A DNA stretch of 64,000 bases from assembly GCF_022539315.1 (NCBI RefSeq), contig NC_066322.1:22702765-22766764 (forward strand), read 5' to 3'. Under the pieces are notes generated by a model. The model was not told the DNA's origin and did no database searches. It was given only the letters and a program-made list of their open reading frames with translations. The translations under genes were made by a program, and so were the position numbers. Below are positions 38,901-51,500 of the stretch, piece after piece. This stretch comes from Serinus canaria (lineage: Eukaryota; Chordata; Aves; Passeriformes; Fringillidae). Within the stretch, counting starts at the first letter, position 1; each line of letters starts with the position of its first letter.

Positions 38901-41518
38901 ACATTTAAGTCCCTTTGGGAAATGTCAGATTCATGCCATTTTGGATTAGTTTCTTTCAATGATTACATGACAGGTCATAGATGGATCAATCACAAAACTG
39001 TCCTGATAACTGCATTTTCACAACTTTCTGAATTTCTTTATAACTCTCTGCTTTAGTACAGTAAGCAGGAAACTCATGCAGCAATTGTGACTAAATTTAG
39101 GCAAGATTCAAGCTTAGGTCTTTTTTTTTTTTTAATAAAAGCCTTGCTTCTAGAAACCTACACTGGATTTTAATGAACAATATATCTCATTATTTTCTCT
39201 ATGACAAGTGTGGCAAGCATATTATTTTCCCTTCAATAAATGCAGGCACATGAAGCATAAATGAATGTCTTCCTAGTGACAGGTTCACCATATAAAATAT
39301 TTCTGCATTTGCTTTTTTAGCAGTTCACCACTTTTTTAACTTTTATTAGAAAATATTTCTTGCAGAACTTACTAAATATAAACACTTTTGCTATTAGCTA
39401 TGGTGTAGATATTGGTCTGTCAGGTTTGGAAGGCTGTGTGTTCCATTTCCTCCCCTAGATCAGCAGGGGGGAATTTTTAGACACTGAGCTGTGATTTGTG
39501 CATCAAGAGGCCCTGCCACAAAGATTAAAAATGTGATTAAAAATAAGCTCTTTTTGGGCTTAGAATGTTTTTCCTTTGGCCCCAATGTCCTGGAGCTGGA
39601 GCTCAAGCTAACAGCAGATCTATCAATCTGCAGCAAAAGCTGGAAAATTAGTTATGTGAGGTAAAAAGCAAATTTGTTGCTTCAAATGTGCCATAGATAA
39701 TAACTGATCACGTTATTCAAGGCTAGAACCTCTCGTGCCTAATTTTTCTTGTTTATCATCTTTTAATAAGGCATTGTGAAACAAGATAAACATAAGTAGC
39801 ATCACAGCTATCCACAGTCAGCATCCACGAAAAACACCGCACCTCCAGGTTTAAAAGAATCCCTTTTCACCACAATTCACAAACCTAGAACTCACCAACT
39901 CCAAAGAGCTGACATCAGTAGTGAGCAGTTACCTTCAGACTCCTAAAACTGTGAACATGTTTGCATCTAACAGCTCTCACACACAATTTCCTATGTTAAA
40001 AGCTGAATGTAAGTTTTACAAAAATTTTAAACTATAACTTTAAAACTGATCTTCAAATTTTTTATAACTTATTTTTTAAATTATTTGGACAGTTTTCTGT
40101 CCAAATTAAATGCTGCTATTGGTTCTCATTTCTGAAAATATTCACAATTATTGCTAAGAAGTTGCCACTTGTGACTATGTCAAGTTACATCTGCCAGTTG
40201 GAATGTGACACCAACACGCTGTGTGGTTTGCAGTTAACAAAACAAACATATTTTTTCAACATGAAATACCAGAAGATAATAGAAATTCCACCACTGATCT
40301 TCTGTGTGTCATTATAAGAATTTCTTGTGGGAAATATATGAAATGTCCTTAATTTAGAAGAGGCTTTCTTTACCATGTCATTAATTCAAGCATGTCATTG
40401 ATACAGGTTTAACCTTTAGCTCTACAATCAATAACCTCATGCTTCACTCCTGAAACTGATATTTTTATTCTAAGTGCAAAGTCTCCAGCAAACCTGCAGC
40501 CTGTGTTTTCACCATTTCTCGCATGAAAATGAAAAATCCCATCTGTAAAAGCACATTACAGCTGCAGTTATTACATTTCCAGTGAGGCTGTTAGGAACCT
40601 GCGTGCCCTCCGTGCCAGGAGGCTGTATACAGGGAATTAGACAGTCTGGGGCTTGCTGTCAGCAAACTGCAGGCCTCTCATATCTGATATATTCCTGCAT
40701 GTATCAGTATCTCCTTCACTGAAGGCAAATTTATGAAGTGCTCTCCAATTTTAAAGAATCTCGGTATCTGAATTTTAGAGAAACATATTGCAATTGGTGA
40801 AACTTTGGGGTTTCTTAGGAGATAAGCATAGCTGTAATTGTGCTTCTGCCAAAGTGTCTGAAAGGAGGCAGTGATAACGTGGTCCTGAACACATGCACCT
40901 ATCTGTTCTCTCATGTAAAACAATCACTCTGCTTTTTGTGGACGGGCTTGGATGAAAAGATTTAGAGTGCTATTACATCTCAGTGCATTGGCTGAGATTA
41001 CTGATCAGTGCTGCAGCTTACCCAATTGTACATGAGCCCATTACTTGCAGAAAACTCTCTTCTGGGGGTGGGTATTTCCAAGCCTGGTCTCCACTCAAAG
41101 GTTAATTTGTTTGGAAAGCTGATGTGAAATATTGTTAAGTTATTCTCCAGAAACAAGGCTTTTGATGGGCTTCAGGAAAGAAAGAATGAAAACAGAAGTT
41201 TGCTTGCAATTTGAACATCATCCCTGCATGCAAATAAAGTATCTCCTAAGATTCTAGGAGCTTTTAATGAATCCTGCCCTTTGCTTAGGAGATTTCAATG
41301 ATGTGTTCCAGCTTGTCATGGAAAACCCATGGGACAAAATGCAGGTGGTAAAAAACTCCTCTAAACCACAAATGTCTTAACATAATAAATTAAAAATTAA
41401 ATCAGTCTTTCAAAATGCTGATTAAAGCCTAAAGAGTGCACACTGACACTCATTTCTAAGGTTTTGCTGGAATTGGAAGTGGGTGTGTGTGGTTGGAGAT
41501 AGCCCAGAACCCAGCTGT
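35901..41518. other. Unique AT-rich non-coding DNA
   Basis: No gene or clear mobile element was seen. A 13-T run lies at 39121-39133. A perfect POU-type octamer, ATGCAAAT, lies at 41228-41235 within complex, non-repetitive DNA (about 40560-41340) that could be a conserved non-coding element. The two overlapping minus-strand open frames at 36744-37236 have no recognisable domain. Confidence 0.55.
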
Positions 41519-41598
41519 AGTGCTTACAGCTGGGAGTAGCCACATCGATTTCCATTGCTTCACAGCAATCAATTGGGCTACTCCCAGCTCTAAGTGCT
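41519..41598 (+). ncRNA. Candidate microRNA-precursor-like hairpin
   Basis: The 80-nt segment folds back on itself. The outer arms 41519-41541 and 41576-41598 are 23 nt each and pair at 22 of 23 positions, counting two G-U wobbles, with a single C-C mismatch. After a 4-nt bulge on the 5' side, 41546-41550 pairs with 41571-41575, and 41554-41559 pairs with 41564-41569, leaving a 4-nt TCAC loop. Two more outer pairs extend the stem. Length, arm length and small loop fit a pre-miRNA on either strand. The sequence does not match a microRNA I recognise. A short inverted-repeat element, such as a MITE, is the main alternative. Confidence 0.4.
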
Positions 41599-41606
41599 GC
41601 TCTTCA

Positions 41607-41622
41607 CTGTAAGCACTTACAG
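41607..41622. repeat. 16-bp near-perfect palindrome next to the hairpin
   Basis: CTGTAAGCACTTACAG is its own reverse complement apart from the central C/A pair. It repeats the AGTGCTTACAG sequence of the neighbouring hairpin arm, so the same motif occurs three times within about 105 bp in alternating orientation (41516-41530, 41590-41598, 41607-41622). Confidence 0.8.
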
Positions 41623-44174
41623 GCTCAGTCCCTAGGAGTCTCTTAACCCTGTCTCAGCTGAAACCAGCACAGTGTGTTCTGTAATACTTTTTGTGCCTTT
41701 TTCTCACAAAGGTCCATCCAGGTGAACAGCAGCAATGTATAAACCTCACTCTCATGCTGTACCATCCACCTGGAGGGATTGTCATTCCCCTGAAAAACTA
41801 ATTATGTGATGTCAGCTTCAAACCAATTCATAATCACAGAAATTATTTCGACTGAGCAACCATGACCACTGTTATTCCAGCATAGCAGATGACATTAGGA
41901 AAATAAGGGCTGCTTTAGAATTCATTTGTCTGTGCTGATCACAGCCTGGAACAAGTTCCATCACATCGTTTCTCATGCAAGTACTGACAAGAAGTTAAGA
42001 CAGGATTTCCAAGACCTGAAAAGCGTCTGCCTTATGGACATGAAAATGAAACTGTGGCACACAGAAGGAATACATTTTTAGCCCTAACTGAAGGCTTCAA
42101 GAGGGACAGATACTTTCAAGACTGCCTTGTTGCCAGGTGCTGTTAAAGCTAAAGGTACCACTATTGGTACCTGCAATATCTACCATAAAGTCACCATGGA
42201 CATGCCAGCTTGAGCTTGCACACACACACTGATACACTTTCATTTTCAACAAACACGTCCTGTGATCACGAGGTCACAGAAAGCTCAGGATAAAACAAAT
42301 CTCAGAAGGCTCCTGTAGCTGGCAGGTCAAGGGAAATGATGTGGTCTTCCTAGTCCCAGAGTGCACAAGACAATTCTACAGGGTATGCTGGATAACAACT
42401 TTTTGCAATAACACATTTCAGACTGCATAAGTGCAGCCCACAGACTGTGAGAAAGCAGACCAGGAAAGCCAGCTCTGTACAGAGGTGCTCATGTAAAACA
42501 CACATTCCATCCAGTCTGCTGTCCTGTGGGCTCAAGCTGCTTCCAAGTCTATAAATCCTGAAGATGAAAACTCTCCATTGAGGTTTTCATTGCTCTCAGT
42601 GAAATCCACCACCTCCCAGGAGGGAGCCATGGCAAAGCCTATACATGAGTCAGCGCCTGCATGGCTTCATCTGGTTCTGTATTTCAGGTGCTTGGCAGAG
42701 TTTCCCATGTGACCTGGAACACCAGTGTGGCACAGGGCACATTCTGTGTGCTCTTGCTGTGGTTACTAAGTCAGCTCTTGGGAGCAGACACCAGCTCTGG
42801 CTAGTCTGGAGCTCTCTGCACCTCTCCATGTTATAATGTTACATAGATTATACTCTAAAGCTCTTATATTAGCTGTGGAAATTAGGAGAAGACTGAATCC
42901 TAACAGATTCTTCAAACAAAATGGCAGGGCACACCAACCAGAGATATTCATCTGGTTTAGGTAACACTGCACAAACTGGTGAAAAAACTGACTGTGGCTG
43001 TAGCAAACAAGACAAACTTCAGGAAAAAAACTATTTTTCATTGATATCCCTGCCATTGTATTAACAATTACTCCTCTGTAATTATAATGGAATGACAGAG
43101 GAAAAAGTCATCTGTGATTCGTTGGGCTGGCCCCACTTTAGGAAGCATGCCTTAATTTCCCATCTTTTATCACTAGCTAAGTGCAATTTTAATGCAGGTC
43201 ATCTAATCTTATCCCAACCTATAACTGCTTTGTTTCTGACTGTTCAGGTTCAAGATCTTCCCTCACTCAGGATCTTAGAAATTGTTTTACATAATGCAAT
43301 TACTCAAGGACTGCTAAAGCATGAAATTGTAATATGTATTTGAGAGTTCCAGAATTAAGTAGTACACAACTTATAGCTGGAGAATGGGAAAATGTATTCC
43401 TCTTTTCCCTTACTTAAACCTAAGCAGCAGACACTTCATTTTGGGGAACTTAACATTCCCTGCTACGCATAACTCAATGAATAGACACAGGGTCTAGCAG
43501 ATGAATCAAAATAAGAACCTTCCTCATGACTCAGTCAGAAAGAGCTGTGATAAACTTGTCTAGTGTGGGTCATTTCTTGTAATTTTTACATCCACACACT
43601 GTCAGGATAGATTGAGAGCTCTGGTTTAGTCAAGGGAAAAGAAAAAGATAGATGGGAGAACTGTGCAGATGAAACGTAGTGGCACAGAACCCGGGCAGAG
43701 ATGGCAAACACACAGAACGATATATTCAAAGAAACTGCCAGAGTTATGCAGCTAAACAAGTTCCAATGGATACAAGCAAAATGTTTCACTGTGTGACTTT
43801 TATGTCATACTTCTTCCCTTTATAGTCAAAATAAGCTCACTGCTATTCCTAGCCTGCAGACAAGAGTAAATCAAGCTGTCTCCCAGATTTAAATCAGCAA
43901 CTTGCACACAAAGTTGAACAGTATCATTTGCATCATTTCCACCATTCCAAATTAAAGCAGCCATTCTGTGCTCTTTTATGATTTCTCATTCAAACCATAC
44001 CTGGTGAAGCAAGAGCTATTCATAGCTTACATTTGCTCATAAATAATATTTTTAACAGGACAAAACCCCCACATTTCATGGAAGCCCATCAAATATCTAT
44101 CTAATCTAGTGGTTGTAATGCAAAACTCTTCTTCATTAATAAAAGTGAAAGGAAAAACAGTAATAGCAGACTGC
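41623..44174. other. Unique non-coding DNA
   Basis: No gene or clear mobile element was seen. A short CA run lies near 42218-42230. Open frames here are under 100 codons and lie on both strands without a recognisable domain. Confidence 0.55.
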
Positions 44175-44194
44175 ATTTGCATACATATATATGG

Positions 44195-44228
<34 letters not shown>

Positions 44229-44259
44229 GGAATAACACATAGTTGCACTACATTTGCAT
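44175..44259 (+). repeat. (TA)n microsatellite flanked by two octamers
   Basis: Alternating TA runs from 44198 to 44225 (28 bp). On each side lies ATTTGCAT, the perfect POU octamer core, at 44175-44182 and 44252-44259, each followed by CATATAT-type sequence. This suggests a local duplication around the microsatellite. The microsatellite is certain; any regulatory role of the octamers is inference. Confidence 0.85.
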
Positions 44260-44974
44260 ATATGTGTAGACACAAACTATTTAGGTATGTTTATACCAAA
44301 GAACAGAAAATGCTGACACAATAAAAAATAGGTACTGCAATAAATACAGCTTGGTCGAAGAGAAAAGTACCTCCTGGTTTCTATATTGTCTAATTTAAAT
44401 ATTCTCTTTTTGTGGAAGAAAGCAGGTTCTCTCTATTCTGGCCATTTGCAAAACTTAACCTTTTTCTCTAGCTAGCCACTGTGATGGCTAGAAGGCTGCT
44501 GCCTAGTTAGCTGCTACAAAAGACACATGAGTTTCTGTGAGAATATTAAATATGATTGTCTTAAAATTTCAGCTATCAAATTTGTCAGGAAAAATAGAGC
44601 AGAAAGGGCAAACAGGCTTTTGTGCAGAGGCTTGTGTCCAAGCAATGACTTTTCTGCACCCAGCTCCATGGTCATGATTGACAGACAGCACACTCTGCCT
44701 GTTTCCTACATCCCTATGGCCAGGGTTTTCACATGTTTTTTTAAAGCTACCCTAAGAACTGATATTATTCACTACCCAGGCTGACTTTCTGACTAATTCA
44801 CTTTCATACCTAGACAGGTCCATTCTAACTAAAAAATTATTTCTGATTGTGTCCAGCAGGGATAACCTTTATAATTTTTCAAATTGTAATTACTTTTTCA
44901 TGGAGTACAACTATATAGAAAGGTTGGGGAGATATTTGAAAGCTTTCTAAGCACTATCTTGAATAATCCACTCC
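44260..44974. other. Unique non-coding DNA
   Basis: No feature recognised between the AT microsatellite and the CR1 tail. Confidence 0.55.
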
Positions 44975-45051
44975 AGAGGATCCTGCTTGGAGCAGTGAGT
45001 TGGACTGCACTGCCTCCAGTGGTCCCTTCAACCTTATCCATTCTGTGATAC
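44975..45051 (+). mobile_element. CR1 3'-end fragment (sense)
   Basis: The segment GAGCAGTGAGTTGGACTGCA, followed by 'cctccagtggtcccttcaacc' and 'ccattctgtgata', is the sense-strand CR1 terminus, just before the octamer-type 3' repeat. Only about 75 bp remain. It is opposite in orientation to most CR1 pieces in the window. Confidence 0.85.
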
Positions 45052-47452
45052 TACAGGCCCCTAAATGAGACATATTTTCTTGTTGTGATGAAATTTCATC
45101 ATTTGCTTACTGTTCTCAGTGCAATTAACACTCACAAAACGGCCATTAAAAAAATTGTATTACCAAAGAAAAGTTGAACAAAAAACCCAAAAATATTACC
45201 ACTTGCTCTACAGTAATTAAAGCTTTGTATTATTTCTAGTGATATATACAAAATCTTCACAGAACATATAAAAAAACTGGCAGAAAAATTAAGATCAACT
45301 GACTTCAAATGGCCAGCAAACAGACATAAATCTAAATTGGCTCCATGAAGCAGAGGTTTGAATAAACTATGGTTAGATGCAACATAGCTTTTTTCAAAAG
45401 GCAAAGAAATATTGCTGCATGCTCCATGTTACAGGCTAACCAGATGGTCACTTGATAGATGCCTTTACTAGAGGAACCACACTGCCCCTTTCCTATGATG
45501 AAAAGAGAATGTGTGTTTCTTTTGGATTCCAATCAATTTTAATTCATTTTTGCCAGACAATACATGCTACTAATGATTACTCAATTAACCTCAGAGCTCC
45601 ACAGTAACCAGTGAATCTCTAAGAAACTTAATGACATAAATGCATTCTGAACCAAATAACACAGATCAAACTGCATTCAAATAAAATGAAATTAATAGCA
45701 GAAATTCCCAAAGCTTTGTATCTTCCCAGCTTCTTTTAACAATAATTAGCAAAGAAACTGGAAACATGAAGAGTATTATTTCCTGCTGGTGTCTCCCTAG
45801 CAACAAAGAATGCAACATTCAAAGAACTGTGACTTGTCCCAATGTATAAGGATGCACATAATGAAGATTTAAGATGTTTCTACCTGTATGAAAAAGATGA
45901 ACCTAAAGGAAGTCAAAACCAATTACATTAGCAAACTGGCTGCTGGGAAGATTGACAGTAGGTGTAAAACACAACAGACCACAAGAGAAAGTAACCTCAG
46001 GAGAAGGCTGAAGTGACAGATATCCAGTGCCAGTAACAAATTAGATAAAGAGCAGAGATCACCTGAGAGAACTGAAGCCTCTCCAATCAGGGCACATGGT
46101 CCTGTGAGCTGGTGGTTAGGGTAGAAAGCAGAAACAGAAACTTCCTGGTTTCCCATTGCTTAGCAAAATGTGCTAGGGGACAGTGGGAAAAATCATCAAG
46201 TAGCACAGAATACATCATAAAGAAAATACATTTTAAGTCAATACATGGGTTTCTTCCATCCACTAACATATGACAGCTTCTGAAAAGCTTACCCATCAGG
46301 TTGTCATGCTCTATATGAGTTCTATGGTAAACTTTTAATTTGATAACAGTTGTTTAACCAACATTACTTCCCCACCCTTACTCTTCAAAACTTCCTCTGA
46401 TGGTAAGAGTCACAAGGCAAAGGATGCTAAACTTGAAATTATCTGTAGAGAATTTCACACTAGAGCAGCAACTGCCGAGCAGCCAAAGGTATGGCCAACA
46501 CATTTACCAGCTGGAGTACAAAACCTGTTCTTGTCTGTAATTCCTGCATTATGAGAGGCAGTGCAAAATTTACACGTCTGTCCTAATGGCACAATTCAAA
46601 CCAATATGACTAAACCAGTAAAAATGAGCCATGGAAAATCCTATTTGAGTGTTTTAAAGCAATTTACTGGGCATGATATAAAGGGTTTATTTCCATGTAG
46701 AATGCAGCTGAGACCACATGAAAGCAAGTGAGAACAGATAGAGTCATAAGAAGTTTAAAAAGTATTCCAAGGAGCTCAGCTCAGGTTGAGAACTGAGGAA
46801 GCCAACAAATTTGCTTGTGGAATTTAGGAAAAAGCTCCATGGACTTGAAAGGAGGGCTGTGGTTTATTCCTTATATGGGCAAGGAACTACAGATTCTGTT
46901 GGGATTAGAGCCTGGAGATGTACAAATTCACACACAGGCTGAAATCAGCAAAGGGCATGTGTTCTCAAAAGATGATCATATCTCCCAAAACATCTTCAAA
47001 TACAGTGGTTATGGAGAGATTATGAAAAGTGAGAAGACACACATATACTTTACAAAGTTTGTTCCCCTACTTATTCCTGTCACCATTAGCACTTGGGAAT
47101 TTAACCAGATTCGCAGAAACAACTTAGCTATTTTCCTAACTGATGAGAGCTTAAATGTCACTCTTCATCAAATATTTCTTGATTCAGATATGAATCATAA
47201 TCATCACTCCTTAAAGAGCATGCTCTTTTTCCTCATCCTCTTCCCCAATTTTCATGTGACAACTTTCCAGAATGTATCTTTAATCAGCTGCACAATACCA
47301 CTTCAGTAAGTGCATCATTCAAATACATTTTATAAAAAGACAGCACACATTAAAATGTTCTTACGTCACAAAGAGTTTTCACAATGACATTCTTCAGAGC
47401 AATACTGTCTAGAGGCTTAGGAAAATTAAACAGTACACAGAAAATTACTTAC
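45052..47452. other. Unique AT-rich non-coding DNA
   Basis: No gene or repeat recognised. The 164-codon plus-strand frame at 46815-47309 starts at TTG, not ATG, has no recognisable domain and no good flanking splice sites, and is taken as chance. Confidence 0.55.
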
Positions 47453-47530
47453 CTTTGAAGCCTTCCAGACAGACCAGACACCTCTGCAGTTTCTTCCTTC
47501 TGTTTCAGCAGTTATCAGATATCCATTTGC
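47453..47530 (-). other. Candidate internal exon, 26 codons, unknown product
   Basis: On the minus strand a strong acceptor (ACTTTCTCTTTTTTCAAG) precedes the block and a strong donor (AAAG/GTAAGTAATT) follows. The 78-bp block is an exact multiple of three. Only one frame is open: 26 codons with no stop, beginning A-N-G-Y-L and containing C-R-G-V-W-S-V-W. The other two frames stop early, which favours a real phase-0 exon over generally low stop density. No family was recognised. The nearest other minus-strand candidate is at 60670-60735, so it would belong to a gene with long introns, or it may be chance. Confidence 0.38.
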
Positions 47531-47860
47531 CTTGAAAAAAGAGAAAGTATTCTTTTCAAAACCTACATATCTAGTAATAAACTTAAAAGACTTTTCAAGC
47601 TTTAAAATAAGTTTGAGTTACAGAGCAGCATTCCATAAAAATCAGTATAGCTTCCCATATTTGCAAACATTGATAAAATTCTCTATTTAAGCTCCTCCAG
47701 TTTTATCGCAAGAATTCTATCTAGAGCTCAAAAATGCTATTAAATGTTCACATCTTCTTCAGTTCTGGCAATCAATATCCAATCACCTGTTGGCTGTCCC
47801 ATGCCATGTGACTGACCTGTACCATCCATAATGAAAATTAATTGTACAAGCACTGATAAT

Positions 47861-48201
47861 TGTGGTTGTACAATTGGACAGATAACTGTCACAGCACATG
47901 TCACAGTTGAGACAGCCACAGCACACAGAATACCATCACACAATTTCAGAAAGCTTCAACCCATACACACTAACACTTTACCACTTCAGAAGGCTGCAAG
48001 TGTCTACCACACTTGTTCTTCAGCCCAGCCTTTTATCCCCTCCTGTTGATGCACTGCCCCTGTGTGCCCTCTGTTCCCTTTGGTGGTTGCTCAGTGCCCC
48101 TGGGCACTCCATGGCTCATTGCTGTCAGTGCTGCTCACCTGCTGCTCACAGCTGTGCCCACTGGGGATGAGGCTGGGCCAGCCCCACTCCCAACTACCAC
48201 A
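47861..48201 (-). mobile_element. Solo-LTR-like block (avian endogenous retrovirus)
   Basis: The 341-bp block begins TGTGGTTGT and ends ACTACCACA on the plus strand, giving TG...CA ends with a short inverted repeat (TGTGGT/ACCACA). Read on the minus strand it has a G-rich first half, then a TATA-like ATAAAA at 48031-48036 followed by GCTGGGCTG, then an AT-richer end: the layout of an LTR. The composition contrasts with its AT-rich flanks. CACTGA occurs at 48202-48207 and at 47851-47856, but the second copy is four bases away from the assumed left end, so a target-site duplication is not proven. No internal viral genes are present. Family unknown. Confidence 0.5.
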
Positions 48202-48317
48202 CACTGAGTGCCTACAGATAACCCATCTCCTATTCTAGGAGGGGTGCAGCTCACCTTTCCCACCCTCCTCCCTCAATCCTTTCCATCAGAGGACTGTAGC
48301 AGTGAAGGAGGAACATC

Positions 48318-48500
48318 ATGGACAGACAGAACCATTTGGGTTGGAAGGGACCGTATAGCTCATCTCATTCCACCCCCCTGCCATGGGCAGGGAACCTTCA
48401 ACTCTCCCATTTTGTTCAGAGCCCCATCCAGACTGGCCTTGAACACTTCCAGGGATGGAGCATCCACAGCTTGTCTGGACAATCTATCCCATTGCCTCAC
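48318..48500 (-). mobile_element. CR1 3'-end fragment
   Basis: The plus strand reads CCATTTGGGTTGGAAGGGAC, then 'ccctgccatgggcaggg', 'ccatccagactggccttgaac', 'ttccagggatgg' and 'tatcccattgcctcac': the reverse complement of a well-preserved CR1 3' end. It is the least diverged CR1 piece in the window. Similarity fades after about 48500. Confidence 0.9.
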
Positions 48501-51500
48501 AGCCCAGTAAATATCCCTCTTTAAGCAGCTTTTAAACATTTCAGACTGGCACTATCTCACTGGGACACGGAGTGGCAGATTATGGGCTCTGAAAAAATCT
48601 CTATTTTTCTGCAGTACTTCATGAATTTTCTAATTTGTTAGCAATCATGAAGACAAATGATATTTTTAAAGTGTCACTTGACTACAGGAAATCACAGCAA
48701 CAGCTGGGAGGAGTGATAAGTGGATGGAATTCAAGAGGACTTTTTTCCCCTTACCATTTTCTCTATACTAAACTCCTACCTACTACTCCACAGTGCTTGC
48801 ATTTGAAGATCGCTTGTTAAAGAAGATGAACCTTTTTTTAAAAATATAGAGTTTAACCTTTTTACAACAGAACAACCTACAGGTTTTGTGCTAACATATT
48901 GAAATTATAATCTATCTTTAAAATTTTAGGTAAGAAGCGATAAAATTTTTCTTACCCCTTCCATATGCAAAGCTATGAGACTCAGCATGTCTCCCATTCT
49001 ACTTCAAAGGTGATTTTGAAGTTGTCACCATGCAAAATTATCACTCTATTCCTTAACCTTATGCCATAGAAATACACATTTGAGACTAACTCTGAATTTC
49101 ACACTAACTTGATTAAAAACCTTATTTCAGGATCAGAATCCCAGCCACGAGTATCCACACTACACCTGTCGAGCAAGCGAGAAAGGGAGCCTGTGCCATA
49201 ATTCAACCCCCTCCAGCCTAGACAGCCCAACACCATAAAGGTACTTTTATAATTAAAAAACCTCCCTGAAGCCTGCTCTAAATTACAGAGGGAATGCAGA
49301 GGAGCTGTTGTACGAGGTAAAGCTTGCCCCTTCCATGCTTTATCCAATTCTGCAGTGTTACACAGGCAGACTGAGGTGCTGGACTGGACACAGAGGCTCT
49401 GAACACTCACACCAAGCTGTGCTCCAGCTCTGCAATAGCCATGCTTTGGGGACAGTGAGCAGAACCCTAAATCTCCAACCTTGGGGTGCAGCTAGAAAGC
49501 ATTTGACTGAAACTGTGCCGCACAGCACACCCAGCACAGTCCTTTTGCATCACTTACATCAGGGAGAGAGATCAGCTGGAAAACACCTCTCTCTAAAGTC
49601 CATAGGCTGAGCACCAGCTCCACTGGAACACACCTGCCCTGCTGAGGTCAAACCCCCTGCCATTGTACAGCCCCCCAGAGCCTGGCCCATCAAAGTAAAA
49701 CAGCTGCCTTTTTGTAGGGCATGGATTAAACAGAGCAGCTGACCCATGTTACCAAATGGGAGCAGAGAGGATTAATTTTCTTCTTTAGTCAATGTTGGAA
49801 GCACTTACTGAAAACTACCATTTTTAGTCCGGTCATCCTACTGTATTATTTCCCAGTGTTGTCTTAAAAGGTTTGACACAGCAGTTCCTTGCATGACCCA
49901 AAGGAACACAATGAGACCTGACTTCACTAAAATAGAAGGCAAGAGTCCCTGTTCTTGTGTGAGATTCCCTAAGGAGAAAAGGAAAGAAATCTTCTCTCTT
50001 AACATTACTTGTTAATCTAGAGCTCAAAATTGACATTTTCTGATTAGATGCAGATAAGCTGATGGTTTGCAGATCAACAATGTCACTGCTGGGAAGCAAC
50101 ATCATAAATTTATCCATGCAGCAACTTCTCAAAGAATAGAACTTTTCCAGAATTCTGTCGTTTTTTAAACATACAGGGAGATTTAAAAAATGTATTGTGA
50201 AGGTAGGGAATTAATTTTTTGTAGGAGGTGTTGCTGGCATTGGAATACCATTACTGGTAATGGGAGTTGGATGTGTGCAAGAATATTCACAGCTGCAACA
50301 CATGCAGGCTTATATATGTCATGAGGGAAACAAAAGAATGGTAGAGTTTTAGTATGACAGCATTCCTTATGATCAGGAGCACACAGGTGGGAGTGGTTTT
50401 GCTAAAACACTGTCACCAATTCACAGGGGGAGGGAAGGGTTTGGATAGGTGGGCAACAAGGAGAGCAAGCCAACCCAGAGAACAATAGTGCCATTTGGAA
50501 CGGACCTGAATGTTTTGAGTCAGTCAAAAAATTCTGGGCTGAAACAATCTGAAATTAAATACTCCTTTATCAGCTTGACAAGGAACAAAGTTAATCTTGA
50601 AAACAACAAAACAATGTTTTTAAAGATTTTTACCAAATTTTGTTCAATCTGCCACTCTGAGCATGTCTTTTGGCTCTAGGTCTCCTGCATACATATGCTG
50701 GGGACCCAGATTTTGTCAACAAATGTGCAATAAAATTTTCTTGTAGGTCTTCATAACCCTTGATAGTTTTAGCTCAAGGTAAGCTTTGACTTAGGTGACT
50801 CAATCTCTGTCCACTCAGGGAACGTGTCCAAGCTCTTCCAAGAAGCTTGTCACTGCTTCCTCCTCCTGTGCCCCTTTTTTACACATTTGAGCTGATTCAG
50901 GAATGCCCTGTTTGTCCCTCAACCTCCTGCACATTGTAATGGATCACTCCTGCCCTCCAAAGAGACTGTTCTTGATTAGTCAGCTCTCCTGGACCCCCTC
51001 ATGTCCTGCAGTCCTGCTCACCCTGAGACGCTGCTAAGATCCCCAAATAAGACCCAAAGTTTCCCTCCTGAAAGCCACCTTTATAACTCAGCTTTATAAT
51101 TCAGTGTCTTGCAGTGCCATTGCCTGACTAACATCCTGTCACAGATCAGTTTCTTAAAAGTGCATTTGTACTAAAGAGACCTGGCTAATGTGAGCTGTTA
51201 GATTGCAGAGAGAAAGAAATATGGAAGGAAAAAATCTATTCCTTTTCCATTTGCCTTTTCCACTCTAAGAAGCTCAGACGTAATTCAATCTAAAAGTGTC
51301 ATATATATGGCTTTTAAATCTCTCATATTTCTTCCCAGTACTACAAAACCTTGCAAAGCAATAGAAAAGGCTTAGGAAAAAAATGTCTTCAAAATCAATT
51401 CAAGTCCTGGACGTTACAGAAGAGTTAAATTTTCCCAATAAGTCTGTCAAAGAGAGGTGTCTATCAGTGAGTAAACCACAATTCTGCTTTGTACTACTAA

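Noticed and set aside
46815..47309. 164-codon plus-strand open frame
   Set aside because: It starts at TTG, has no recognisable domain and lacks convincing splice or promoter context.
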